This document shows, piece after piece, positions 9,665 to 18,447 of a stretch of 64,000 nt of DNA (its first letter is position 1; each line of letters begins with the position of its first letter). Position numbers and translations under genes: made by a program. The notes under the pieces are model-generated. The model worked only from the letters and a program-made list of their open reading frames with translations. It ran no database searches and was not told the origin of the DNA. The DNA is from an uncultured Alistipes sp. Its GTDB lineage: Bacteria; Bacteroidota; Bacteroidia; Bacteroidales; Rikenellaceae. Location of the stretch: NCBI GenBank assembly GCA_900546065.1, contig URBK01000006.1, positions 1 through 64,000 of the forward strand, written 5' to 3'.

Positions 9665-10351
9665 TTACAGGCGGTTGCGCACGTCGGTCACAAGCTCGCC
9701 GTCGAAGAGGCAGAGCGTACGCGAGGCAAACGACGCGTCGTGCTGCGAGTGCGTCACCATGATCACCGTGGTACCCTCGCGGTTGAGCTCCTGCAACAGC
9801 AGCATAACCTCCTGACCGTTCTTCGAGTCGAGGTTACCCGTGGGCTCGTCGGCAAGGATCAGCTTGGGGTTGGCCACCAGCGCGCGGGCTATGGCCACAC
9901 GCTGCTGCTGACCTCCCGAGAGCTGCTGTGGGAAATGGTCGGCTCGGTGCGAGATGTTCATGCGGTCGAGGATCTTCTTCACACGCTCCTTTCGCTCCGA
10001 CGACTTGACGCCCAAATATATGAGCGGCAGCTCGACATTCTCCGCCACGTTCAGCTCGTCGATCAGGTTGAACGACTGGAACACGAATCCGATATTTCCC
10101 TTGCGGAACTTCGTGCGGTCGCGCTCGCGCAGCTGCCCTACTTCACGGTCGATCAGGTAGTATTCGCCGCTGGTGGGGTTGTCGAGCAGGCCCAGAATAT
10201 TGAGCAGCGTCGATTTGCCGCAGCCCGAGGGGCCCATCACGGCGACAAACTCGCCCTCGTTCACTTCGAATGACACGCCGTTCAGCGCGATGGTCTCGAT
10301 CTCTTCGGTAAAGAAACTCTTCTTGAGGTTTTCAACTTTCAACATTGACAT
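9665..10351 (-). CDS. ABC transporter ATP-binding protein, MacB/LolD type
   Basis: 228-residue ATPase that energises the neighbouring MacB-like permeases. All nucleotide-binding elements are present: Walker [10 protein letters not shown] near residue 39, Q-loop in [10 protein letters not shown], signature [15 protein letters not shown], Walker [14 protein letters not shown] and the switch His in MVTHSQ. Length and the EPTGNLDS motif are typical of the LolD/MacB/FtsE class. The start used is the ATG at 10351; a second ATG two codons later is equally possible. It is the only ATPase gene among four permease genes, so it must be shared, unless partners are encoded elsewhere. Confidence 0.94.
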   Translation of the reverse strand: MSMLKVENLKKSFFTEEIETIALNGVSFEVNEGEFVAVMGPSGCGKSTLLNILGLLDNPTSGEYYLIDREVGQLRERDRTKFRKGNIGFVFQSFNLIDELNVAENVELPLIYLGVKSSERKERVKKILDRMNISHRADHFPQQLSGGQQQRVAIARALVANPKLILADEPTGNLDSKNGQEVMLLLQELNREGTTVIMVTHSQHDASFASRTLCLFDGELVTDVRNRL

Positions 10352-10430
10352 AACTGTAAGATTTTTAATTGTTTTCTATTATTTTTTTGTATGTGTTTTT
10401 TCTTTGTGTCGGCCCGCCGCGACCGCCGCA

Positions 10431-12821
10431 TCAGTGCTGTATGGCGTTTATGGGGTTCTCGTTGGCGGCGCGCCAGCTGCGTGCCGTTACCGTCAATGCC
10501 GTGATTGCCGCTACGATCAACACGGCAAGCACGAATACCCACCAGTGCATCGGCATGCGCGTGGCGAAGCCCTGCAGCCAGCGGTCAACGATATAGTAAC
10601 TTATCGGCAGCGCGATGACGGTACATATACCCACGATGCGCAGGAACTGCATGTTGAACATCTTGAGTATCGACCCCACCGAGGCGCCGTTCACGCGGCG
10701 TATGCCGATCTCCTTGCGGCGGTACTGCGTCTCGAAGAGCACCAGACCGAAGACACCCAGCATCGAGATCACGATCGACAGCAGCGAGAAGGCCGCGATA
10801 AGACGTGCCAGACGCTCCTCGGCATCGTAGTATTTGCCCAGCTCCTCGTCGAAGATCTTGACATACACCTTGTCGGCCTCGAGCGAGGGGTCGAACGCCA
10901 TGACCGTATCACGCACATAACGTATGGCCTCGCGGATGCCCGTACCGGCCGCTATGCGCACATACACATGGCTCGGATAGTACCACGGCGACGAGCCGAA
11001 GACGTAGAAGCAGAAGGGCTCCACGCCGTATTGCAGAGGCTTGAAGTGGAAATCCTCGCAGAAGCCCACGATGTCGGTATTGTCGGCGTGGCCGTTCAGC
11101 TTGTCGTCGAGGGTAAACTCGAAGGCCCGCTTGGCGCTCTCGTTGAAGATGAAGACGCCGTTTGCACGCTGGTAGTCATCCTTCGTGAAGTCGCGCCCCT
11201 CGACCACCTTGATACCCATGAAGTCGAGGAAGTTCCACGCAACGGGATAGCTCTGGAACGAGATCCGCTTGTCCCTGAACTCACGCCCCCAACCCATGCG
11301 CTGCGGCGCCACGATGTCGCCCGCGCTGAATGTGACGTCGGTAACCATCGGGTTCTGGCGGAGCTTGTCCGAAAGGGCGTCCATCTGCTGGTAGCTGGTA
11401 ATCGTGGGGCCGTCGACGGCCAGTATGCCGCCCTTGTCGAATCCCATGTCGTAGTTCATCATGTAGTTGTGCTGCATCTGTATGAAGAGCGTCACGATGA
11501 TGAGCGATATCGAGATCACATACTGCACGCCCACAAGCGTGTAGCGCAGCACGCGGCCCGAACGCGTGGATTGGAACGAGCCCTTGATGACGAATGCAGG
11601 CGAGAAGGAGGTGATGTAGAATATCGGGTAGAGGCTTATCAGGATACCCGCCACGACGGCCACGGCAACGAATCCCAGCGCCAGCGGCAGGTTTTTGCCT
11701 ATGGCTGCCGAAGTAGACAGGTAACTTGCCATCTGCGTGTCGTTGAAGATCACCACAAGGCCGTAACCTACGGCCAGACCAACGACGAAGAGCCCCACGG
11801 TCTCTGCCACGAAGCCCATACGCAAGCGGGCGTTCGAGGCGCCGAATATCTTGCGCGTATTGACGGCGCGGATGCGCACGGGAATCAGCGCGAAGAAGAA
11901 GTTGATGAAGTTGATGAAGGCGATAACTATTATCAGCACGGCGATACTCAACAGCGTGTATGTAGTGGTGATGTTGCCCGTCGGGCCGTCATTGCCCTCC
12001 GTATCGCGCGAGAAGTATATGTCGCACACGTTGTTCAGGCGCGGCGCATAACCGGCTATTTCGCGTTCGATCTCCTCCTGCGTATAGCCTTCGTTAGCAG
12101 CCTGTTCGCGCCAGTGATCCGCCATCTTCTTCTCCACGGCCTCGGGCGAAGAACCGGGCTTAAGGCGCAGGTAAAAGGGGTCGTTCCAGTTCGAGCGGTC
12201 GTGCTGCTCCAAAGGAATCATACCCATATACATATCGTTCTTGGCCACGCTGCTCGGCTCGGGGAAGTCGCGGTATATGGCCACGACGGTGAGCGTATGG
12301 CTGCCCTCGGTGGCGCCGCGTCCCGAGTGGATCACATCCCCGACATTTATACCGTAGCGTTTGGCCGCCGACTCGGATACGACAGCCGTATAAGGCCCGA
12401 TAAAGTCGTCGAACGATCCGGCCACACACTCGAAACAGAAGACATCGAGACCCGCACGCTCACAGTTTGCGCTGTTCATCGTGATATTGTCGATCGTGTC
12501 ATTGCGACGGATCGAGTAGTCGCGGTTCGTATAGCCATCGCAGCGGAATGTCGCCGCAGCCGCCACCTCGGGGATACCCTGACAGTATTCTACCGGATTG
12601 TGACGGTTCCATGTCGTTCCCCAGCTGCCGTCGGTGTACCAGCTCGGATACTCCAGACGGTATATGTCGGCGGCGTCGGGCAGCGAGCGGTTGTAGGAGA
12701 AGTCGAAGACAACCTGCACCAGCATCAGGTAGGCCGCCGCAAAGGCCAGACCCATGCCCGCTATGTTCAGCACCGACGAAACCTTGTATCGGCGCAAAAG
12801 CATAAGAAAGTCGTACAGCAT
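10431..12821 (-). CDS. MacB-like ABC transporter permease (operon gene 3)
   Basis: 796-residue two-module MacB/FtsX-type permease, clearly related to but distinct from the three downstream paralogues (N-terminus MLYDFLMLLRRYKVSSVLNIAG; C-terminus AANENPINAIQH). It has a membrane helix near residues 16-36, a periplasmic domain, an FtsX core around 290-440 including the FFALIPVRIRAVN segment shared by all four permeases, a second periplasmic domain, and a C-terminal FtsX core (FETQYRRKEIGIRRVNGAS). It sits between the adaptor gene and the ATPase gene, so it is likely the primary partner of the ATPase in a tripartite efflux pump. Confidence 0.88.
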   Translation of the reverse strand: MLYDFLMLLRRYKVSSVLNIAGMGLAFAAAYLMLVQVVFDFSYNRSLPDAADIYRLEYPSWYTDGSWGTTWNRHNPVEYCQGIPEVAAAATFRCDGYTNRDYSIRRNDTIDNITMNSANCERAGLDVFCFECVAGSFDDFIGPYTAVVSESAAKRYGINVGDVIHSGRGATEGSHTLTVVAIYRDFPEPSSVAKNDMYMGMIPLEQHDRSNWNDPFYLRLKPGSSPEAVEKKMADHWREQAANEGYTQEEIEREIAGYAPRLNNVCDIYFSRDTEGNDGPTGNITTTYTLLSIAVLIIVIAFINFINFFFALIPVRIRAVNTRKIFGASNARLRMGFVAETVGLFVVGLAVGYGLVVIFNDTQMASYLSTSAAIGKNLPLALGFVAVAVVAGILISLYPIFYITSFSPAFVIKGSFQSTRSGRVLRYTLVGVQYVISISLIIVTLFIQMQHNYMMNYDMGFDKGGILAVDGPTITSYQQMDALSDKLRQNPMVTDVTFSAGDIVAPQRMGWGREFRDKRISFQSYPVAWNFLDFMGIKVVEGRDFTKDDYQRANGVFIFNESAKRAFEFTLDDKLNGHADNTDIVGFCEDFHFKPLQYGVEPFCFYVFGSSPWYYPSHVYVRIAAGTGIREAIRYVRDTVMAFDPSLEADKVYVKIFDEELGKYYDAEERLARLIAAFSLLSIVISMLGVFGLVLFETQYRRKEIGIRRVNGASVGSILKMFNMQFLRIVGICTVIALPISYYIVDRWLQGFATRMPMHWWVFVLAVLIVAAITALTVTARSWRAANENPINAIQH

Positions 12822-12860
12822 AAGCGTAAAAGTTGTTTATTGTTATTCGTTTATCGTCTG

Positions 12861-14120
12861 TTATTTAAGTATCAGCACATCGTGGTCGCCGAAGTTGTCG
12901 TACGACGAGGTGATCACGCGCTCGCCCGCGTCGAGACCCTCAACGACCTCGTAATACTGCGGGTTCTGGCGGCCGATGCGTATCTGGCGGCGGTGCGCCT
13001 TCTCACCCGAGGCGTCGACAACATATATCCACGAGCCGCCCGTCGACTGGTAGAACGAGCCGCGCGGAATGAAGATCGACTCGGTGGGCTGTCCCAGCTG
13101 CAGGTTGAGATAGTAGGTCTGGCCGCTGCGGATATTCTCGGGGATGTCGCCCGTGAATACGAAGTCGGCCTTGAACTGACCCTCGCGCACCTCGGGATAG
13201 ACCTTGCGCAGAAGCATCTCGAAACGCGTCTCCTGACGCTCGAACGAGGCCGTCAGACCCATCGTCACACGGTCGATATAGTGTTCGTCGATCTGTGCCG
13301 TCACCTTGTAGGCCGACAGGTCGTTCACCTGACCGATAGCCGTACCCTGCCCTACCGACTGGCCGAGCACGATATCCAGCATACCCACCTCGCCATCGAT
13401 CGGAGCCTTCACCTTGAGGTTGTCGACACGCTCGCGTATGAGCTGCATGTTGAGCGTCATCGAGTGGAGGCTCTCCTCCATCTGCCCCACCTGATTCGAG
13501 CGGAAGAGCGAATCCTGACGCTGCTTCTCGACGTTAAGCTGGCGCTTGTTCAACGCCAGTTCGTAGTCCTCCTTGGCCTGCAGCCACTCCTCCTGCGAGA
13601 GAAGCTCGTTCTTGTAGAGGCGCTCCTTGCGCTCGTAGTCGCGGCGCTTGCGCTCCACGTCGATATCCAGCTGCAGCTGCTCCTGTCGCAGCGACAGACG
13701 CTCCTGCTCCATCGAGATAAGGGTGTTGCGCAGGATATTCTGCTTCTCGGCGAGGTCGGCCTCCGACTGCAGGATCTGCATGCTCAGCGAGTTGTTCGAC
13801 ATCTCGATGATGACGTCGCCCTTCTTGACCTTCGATCCCTCCTCGGCCACGATGCGCTCCACGACGCCCGACTCAAGGGGCGAGAGCTGCACCGTCGTGA
13901 TGGGCTGCACGGTGCCCGTCAAACGTACGTAGTCGTTGAACTCGCCCGCCTCGACCTCCGAGACGGTAACCACGTCGGCATCCACGCGCAGCGTAGAGGC
14001 CTTGTCGCGCAGCAGCAACCATACGACGAATACAAGAAACACACCGCACAAGGCATAAGGGATGTTCTTCATCTGCAGGAGGGCTCTCCAGCCCTTCTTC
14101 TTTTCGATCTTGATATCCAT
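12861..14120 (-). CDS. HlyD/MacA-like periplasmic adaptor protein
   Basis: 419-residue membrane-fusion protein of a tripartite efflux system, bridging the MacB-like permease and the TolC-type channel. After a basic cytoplasmic N-terminus comes a single membrane anchor (about residues 22-40), then half a lipoyl/barrel-sandwich domain, a long alpha-hairpin rich in Glu/Gln/Arg/Leu (about 120-235, coiled coil), the second lipoyl half (VKAPIDGEVGMLDIVLGQSV), and beta-barrel and membrane-proximal domains. It is the second gene of the operon, 58 bp after tolC and 39 bp before the first permease gene. Substrates could be peptides, lipids or antibiotics; nothing in the sequence decides this. Confidence 0.92.
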   Translation of the reverse strand: MDIKIEKKKGWRALLQMKNIPYALCGVFLVFVVWLLLRDKASTLRVDADVVTVSEVEAGEFNDYVRLTGTVQPITTVQLSPLESGVVERIVAEEGSKVKKGDVIIEMSNNSLSMQILQSEADLAEKQNILRNTLISMEQERLSLRQEQLQLDIDVERKRRDYERKERLYKNELLSQEEWLQAKEDYELALNKRQLNVEKQRQDSLFRSNQVGQMEESLHSMTLNMQLIRERVDNLKVKAPIDGEVGMLDIVLGQSVGQGTAIGQVNDLSAYKVTAQIDEHYIDRVTMGLTASFERQETRFEMLLRKVYPEVREGQFKADFVFTGDIPENIRSGQTYYLNLQLGQPTESIFIPRGSFYQSTGGSWIYVVDASGEKAHRRQIRIGRQNPQYYEVVEGLDAGERVITSSYDNFGDHDVLILK

Positions 14121-14178
14121 AACTTTATCTTTTTATTTATTCGTTTGCGATTGAATGTTGTCTAATCTGCGGCCCGCG

Positions 14179-15504
14179 CTACCGGCGGATCAGAGGCTCG
14201 CCGTTGTAGTAATCCACCATGCGGCACTTGATGATATACTGCAGCCGCGCCTGCAAAAGCTCGGAACGCGCCTGCAGCAGATTGTTGGCCGCCGTCTGCA
14301 GCTCTATGACCGAGACCATACCCTCGGCGAACTTCTGCGACACGCTGCGGTAGGCCAGCTCGTTGGCATGCACCTTCTTCTGTCCCTGCACGTACTGCTT
14401 GCCGTAGTTCTGCATCTCCTGATAGGTTTTGGTCACCTCGTTCTCGAGCGTGCGCATCGTCTCCTCGTGCTGCAGCATGGCGTTGTCGAAACTCAGCTTC
14501 GCCTTGTGTTTCGAGACGCGGCGGCTCAGACCCGAAAAGATGGGTATCGACATCGACATGCCGATATACGATCCGCGGTTGTTGTACAACTGACGGAAGA
14601 AATGGTCATATCGCGCACCGTCTCCCAGATCGGTGTAGTAGTTGGTGCTGTAACCTCCCGACAGGCTTATTGACGGCAGATAACCCCCCTTGGCCGTCGA
14701 GTAGTTGATCTTATAGTAACGGTTGTTCATCTCGGCCGAGCGCACCTTGGGGTTGTACTTGAGGGCGTACTCCAGAACCTGTGACAGCGGCTCGCCTACC
14801 ATGATGCCGTCGATGTTTACTTTGGTATTCACCTCCAGCGGCTCCCCCTGCGGGTAGTTCATCACCTTGCGCAGGGCGATGCGCGCCAGATCGAGATTGT
14901 TCTGCTGCTGCGTGAGCATGTAGTCGTAGTTGGCAACCTGCGCCTCGATCTCCGCCACGTCGGCCGGAGCCTTGTCGCCCAGCTCGTAGTGCATCCGAAC
15001 CTGCTCGAGCTCCTTGCGGCTCGTGGCCAGCTGCTCGCGCGCAATCTCGACAGCACCCGTATAATATACCACGTCGAAATAGGCCGCCATGGTGTTCATC
15101 GCCACCTCGTCGCGCGCAAGTTGCAGATCCTCGGCACCCTTGGCGCGAAGGACCTTCGTCGCACGGATCGAGTTTATGGTCGAGAGTCCGTTGAAGACCG
15201 TCATCGATGCCGATATGCCGTACGAGTTGCTGAAGGTAGAGGTAGTGGTATAGGTGTTGGTCTCGGGGTCGATCGAACGTCCGAAGCTGACGTTGCCGCC
15301 CGTCGAGGCCCCGATCGACGGCAGAGCCGACGCCACGGCGCTGATGTAGTCCTGACGCGAGCTCTCCAGCGAATTGACCTGCTGGCCCACCGTCGTCGAA
15401 TGCTCGACGGCGTATGCCATGCAATCCTCAAGCGACATGGGCTCCTGCGCATGCAAAGGTGTCAATAAAATAGACACTGCAAAGGTGAAAAATGCTTTTT
15501 TCAT
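14179..15504 (-). CDS. TolC-family outer membrane efflux protein
   Basis: 441-residue outer-membrane factor forming the exit duct of the tripartite pump encoded downstream. The frame is open to 15585, but the ATG at 15504 starts a clean signal peptide (MKKAFFTFAVSILLTPLHAQ) and lies downstream of the sigma-54-like promoter, so I take it as the start. Two repeats of the TolC fold are visible as long amphipathic Glu/Gln/Ala-rich helices around residues 160-230 and 355-425 alternating with beta-strand segments (SISLSGGYSTNYY). It is the first gene of the seven-gene export operon. Confidence 0.92.
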   Translation of the reverse strand: MKKAFFTFAVSILLTPLHAQEPMSLEDCMAYAVEHSTTVGQQVNSLESSRQDYISAVASALPSIGASTGGNVSFGRSIDPETNTYTTTSTFSNSYGISASMTVFNGLSTINSIRATKVLRAKGAEDLQLARDEVAMNTMAAYFDVVYYTGAVEIAREQLATSRKELEQVRMHYELGDKAPADVAEIEAQVANYDYMLTQQQNNLDLARIALRKVMNYPQGEPLEVNTKVNIDGIMVGEPLSQVLEYALKYNPKVRSAEMNNRYYKINYSTAKGGYLPSISLSGGYSTNYYTDLGDGARYDHFFRQLYNNRGSYIGMSMSIPIFSGLSRRVSKHKAKLSFDNAMLQHEETMRTLENEVTKTYQEMQNYGKQYVQGQKKVHANELAYRSVSQKFAEGMVSVIELQTAANNLLQARSELLQARLQYIIKCRMVDYYNGEPLIRR

Positions 15505-15540
15505 ATCTGTTTTCAATTGTTTTTCCGTTTGCCCCGATAC

Positions 15541-15557
15541 GTGCCAAAGATGTGCCA
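15541..15557 (-). promoter_or_regulatory. Sigma-54-type promoter of the efflux operon
   Basis: Read on the minus strand, TGGCACATCTTTGGC gives GG-N10-GC with a perfect TGGCAC -24 element and a -12 element one base off TTGC. The GG is at 15556-15555 and the GC at 15544-15543. Transcription would begin near 15531, 27 bp before the tolC ATG. A sigma-54 activator is encoded divergently 140 bp away. Confidence 0.7.
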
Positions 15558-15612
15558 TTAGAATTAACATATTGTATGACAGCATATTATCAAAACAGCC
15601 CTCTCAGAAAAC

Positions 15613-15629
15613 TGTCTAAAATTTTGACA
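15613..15629. promoter_or_regulatory. Palindrome, candidate activator-binding site
   Basis: TGTCTAAAATTTTGACA is a 17-bp palindrome with one mismatched pair. It lies about 80 bp upstream of the predicted sigma-54 start point and about 50 bp upstream of the regulator gene's own promoter boxes. That is a suitable place for an NtrC-type enhancer site or an autoregulatory site. Binding is inferred. Confidence 0.45.
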
Positions 15630-15644
15630 CTGCAATAAATTTTT

Positions 15645-15675
15645 TTGACATTCGCTCCTTTTACGAGTATCTTTG
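15645..15675 (+). promoter_or_regulatory. Bacteroidetes promoter of the NtrC-type regulator
   Basis: A TTG at 15645-15647 and TATCTTTG at 15668-15675 are 20 bp apart, matching the TTG / TAnnTTTG consensus. The ATG of the regulator follows 15 bp later. Confidence 0.75.
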
Positions 15676-15690
15676 TGAAAAAGATTTGCG

Positions 15691-17052
15691 ATGGCAAAAC
15701 AGGGAAGCATACTCATCGTCGACGACAACAAGGCGATCTTGTCTGCCGTGAAGCTGCTCGTGGACAAATATTTCGAGAAGGTGCTGACACTCTCGTCACC
15801 CAATTCGCTCGTCTCGACAATGCGTACGGAGCGTCCCGACGTCGTGCTGCTCGACATGAACTTCAACGCCGGCATCAACACCGGCAACGAGGGCATATAC
15901 TGGCTGCAGCAGATCCTCGACCGCTACCCTTCGACCAAAGTGGTGTTGTTCACCGCCTATGCCGACATCGACCTTGCGGTCAAGGCGATGAAGATGGGAG
16001 CCGTGGATTTTGTGGTCAAGCCGTGGGACAACGAGAAACTCATCGCCTCGCTGCGCAACGCCTACCGTCTGGCCACGCTCCGCACCGACTCCGGCAAGAA
16101 GAGCGCCGGCACCACCGGCAACAATGCCACGCCCATGCTCTGGGGCACGAGTGAGGCTATGGCACACATACGGCAGATCGTCGACAAGGTCGCCGTCACC
16201 GATGCCAACATCCTCATCACGGGCGAGAACGGTACGGGCAAGGATATCCTCGCGCGCGAGATACACCGTCTGTCGCTGCGCCGCAACGAGCCTTTCGTCG
16301 ACGTAAACGTCGGCGCCATCCCCGACACGCTCTTCGAGAGCGAACTCTTCGGACATGTCAAGGGGGCCTTCACCGACGCACGCAGCGACCACGCGGGCAA
16401 GTTCGAGACCGCCTCGGGCGGCACGCTCTTCCTCGACGAGATAGGCAACCTGCCGCAACACCTTCAGGCCAAGCTGCTCACGGCGCTGCAGAACCGCAGC
16501 ATCATGCCCCTTGGAAGCAACTCCCCGCGTGCGGTCGACATACGTCTCATCTCGGCCACGAACCGCAACCTGCAGGCCATGGTTTCCGAGGGGACGTTCC
16601 GTCAAGACCTGCTCTACCGTATCAATACGATACATATAGAGCTGCCGCCGCTGCGCCGCCGCAAGGAGGACATCATGCCGCTGGCGGAGATGTTCCTTAC
16701 GCGCTATGCCGACAAATACGGCAAGATGGGCCTTACCTTCGCCGCCGCCACGGCCGACTGCCTCACCTCGCGCCGCTGGGTGGGAAACGTACGCGAGTTG
16801 CAGCACGCCGTCGAGAAGGCCGTCATCATGAGCGACGGGGCCATAATACGTCCCGAAGCCTTTCCGTCCTCGGCCGCCGAGAGTGCCGCCGCCAATGAAC
16901 CCGACACTGCGGACACGACGCTCGAGGATATGGAGCGCCGCATGATCCGCCAAGCCATCGCCGCACACAACGGCAACCTCACACTCGTAGCCCAACAACT
17001 GGGAATAACGCGACAGACGCTCTATAACAAGATCAAGCGCTACGGGTTATGA
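15691..17052 (+). CDS. Sigma-54-dependent response regulator, NtrC family
   Basis: 453-residue transcription activator. The receiver domain is intact: Asp11/Asp12, phospho-acceptor Asp55 in VVLLDMNF, Thr88 and Lys110. The AAA+ domain has Walker A GENGTGKD (178-185), the sigma-54 contact loop as GAFTDA (225-230, consensus GAFTGA), Walker B GGTLFLDE (243-250) and the arginine-finger region. A Fis-type helix-turn-helix closes the protein (NLTLVAQQLGITRQTLYNKI). The stop overlaps the ATG of the partner histidine kinase (ATGA). It is divergent from the efflux operon, whose promoter looks sigma-54 dependent, so it most likely activates that operon on phosphorylation. It appears to be transcribed from a housekeeping promoter. 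Confidence 0.94.
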   Translation: MAKQGSILIVDDNKAILSAVKLLVDKYFEKVLTLSSPNSLVSTMRTERPDVVLLDMNFNAGINTGNEGIYWLQQILDRYPSTKVVLFTAYADIDLAVKAMKMGAVDFVVKPWDNEKLIASLRNAYRLATLRTDSGKKSAGTTGNNATPMLWGTSEAMAHIRQIVDKVAVTDANILITGENGTGKDILAREIHRLSLRRNEPFVDVNVGAIPDTLFESELFGHVKGAFTDARSDHAGKFETASGGTLFLDEIGNLPQHLQAKLLTALQNRSIMPLGSNSPRAVDIRLISATNRNLQAMVSEGTFRQDLLYRINTIHIELPPLRRRKEDIMPLAEMFLTRYADKYGKMGLTFAAATADCLTSRRWVGNVRELQHAVEKAVIMSDGAIIRPEAFPSSAAESAAANEPDTADTTLEDMERRMIRQAIAAHNGNLTLVAQQLGITRQTLYNKIKRYGL

Positions 17053-18353
17053 AAAAGCGCAAGATTCCATACAACCTCATCATCTTCGACATCGTGCTCA
17101 TCGTCGCCGCCTCGGCCGTCACCACGGCCGCGCTGCTGCTGAGCAAGCACTCGATACTCATCGTGGCGGTGCCGATGTTCGCCTATTCGATTCTGTCGCT
17201 TTTCAACATATATCAGGATATAATCCGCCGCATATCGTTCATCTTCAATGCCGTCAAGAACGACGACTACTCCTTCCGCTTTGCCGACACGCCCGCCGTG
17301 ACCGACTTTGCGCTGGTGAACTACTCGCTCAACCGCATAAAGGAGGTGCTCGACTCGGCAAAACTGCAGATACGCGAGAAAGAGAAGTATTTCGAGCTGA
17401 TCATGGAGTGTGCCAACATAGGCATCATCACCGTCATGAAGAACGGGGCCGTGGTACAGGCCAACAGCAAGGCCACCAACCTGTTCGGACTCATACGCCT
17501 CTCGCACGTCAACCAGCTGCGGCCCATATCCGAGACGCTGGCCGATGCCCTGATGCGCATACGTAACGGCGAACAGACACTCGTGCGCTACGTCAACGAG
17601 ACGGGCGAGATGAGCCTCTCGTTAAACTGTTCGGATCTGAAGCTCGGCGAACGCGACCTCCGCGTCATCACCATCGGCGACGTAAACAACGAGCTCAACG
17701 ACAAGGAGATCGAATCGTGGGACAAACTTACGCGCATACTCACCCATGAGATCATGAACTCGCTGGCGCCCATAACATCCATAAGCCATACGCTGCTGAC
17801 GGCGGCACCCGACAGCGAGGAGATGCACAGCGGCCTGCAGACGATACACGACACGAGCAAACGTCTGTTGTCGTTCGTCGACTCCTTCCGACAGGTCACG
17901 CGCCTGCCGACGCCGCAGAAGGCGCCCTTCTATCTTCTCGAACTGGTGAACGAGGCGGCCTCGCTGAACGACCTGCACGACGAACAGTTCGAGACCGACA
18001 TCGAGCCTGTCGACACGATGCTCTATGCCGACCGCATGCTCATGTCGCAGGTGATGGTCAACCTTATAAAGAATGCGCGCGAGGCGACCGCACAGCTGGG
18101 CGCGGCGCGGCGCATACGCGTACGTTCGTTCATCGACGAGAACGAGAGGGTGAATATCGAGGTGAGCGACAACGGCGCCCCCATCCCGCCCGAGATCGCG
18201 GAGAACATATTCACACCCTTCTTCTCGACCAAGAAGGAGGGGTCGGGCATAGGTCTGGCCGTATCGCGACAGATCGTGCACATGCACGGCGGCACGCTGC
18301 GCCTGACACACAACCGCGCCGGCCGCGTGGCCTTCACCATCGTCCTCGACTGA
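17049..18353 (+). CDS. Sensor histidine kinase, partner of the NtrC-type regulator
   Basis: 434-residue membrane kinase. Two closely spaced membrane helices occupy about residues 8-55 with almost no periplasmic loop, so it likely senses a membrane or cytoplasmic cue. A linker region and a PAS-like domain (about 115-215) follow. The phospho-acceptor His lies in LTHEIMNSLAPI (about 237), and the ATPase domain has N-box NLIKNAREAT, G1 DNGAPIPPE and G2 GSGIGLAVSRQI. The HEIMNSLAPI form of the H-box is typical of NtrY/NtrB-like kinases that pair with sigma-54 activators. Its ATG overlaps the regulator's stop, so the two are translationally coupled. Confidence 0.93.
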   Translation: MKKRKIPYNLIIFDIVLIVAASAVTTAALLLSKHSILIVAVPMFAYSILSLFNIYQDIIRRISFIFNAVKNDDYSFRFADTPAVTDFALVNYSLNRIKEVLDSAKLQIREKEKYFELIMECANIGIITVMKNGAVVQANSKATNLFGLIRLSHVNQLRPISETLADALMRIRNGEQTLVRYVNETGEMSLSLNCSDLKLGERDLRVITIGDVNNELNDKEIESWDKLTRILTHEIMNSLAPITSISHTLLTAAPDSEEMHSGLQTIHDTSKRLLSFVDSFRQVTRLPTPQKAPFYLLELVNEAASLNDLHDEQFETDIEPVDTMLYADRMLMSQVMVNLIKNAREATAQLGAARRIRVRSFIDENERVNIEVSDNGAPIPPEIAENIFTPFFSTKKEGSGIGLAVSRQIVHMHGGTLRLTHNRAGRVAFTIVLD

Positions 18354-18395
18354 CCTCAACCTCCGCGCGACCCGGACTCTATACAACAGACAGGG

Positions 18396-18435
18396 CGCGA
18401 ATCCCATTCACAGATCTCCGCGCCCCGTCCTGTCG
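18396..18435. terminator. Weak convergent hairpin
   Basis: GACAGGGCGCG and CGCGCCCCGTCCTGTC arms can pair imperfectly between the convergent kinase and GH110 genes. There is no T-run, so termination by it is uncertain. Confidence 0.4.
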
Positions 18436-18447
18436 TCATTCATGACG

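Noticed and set aside
10173..14165. A very long plus-strand open frame (over 1300 codons) antisense to the permease and adaptor genes
   Set aside because: It is rich in His/Arg, has no domain pattern, and mirrors the codon bias of the well-supported minus-strand genes. Long antisense frames are expected at this GC content.
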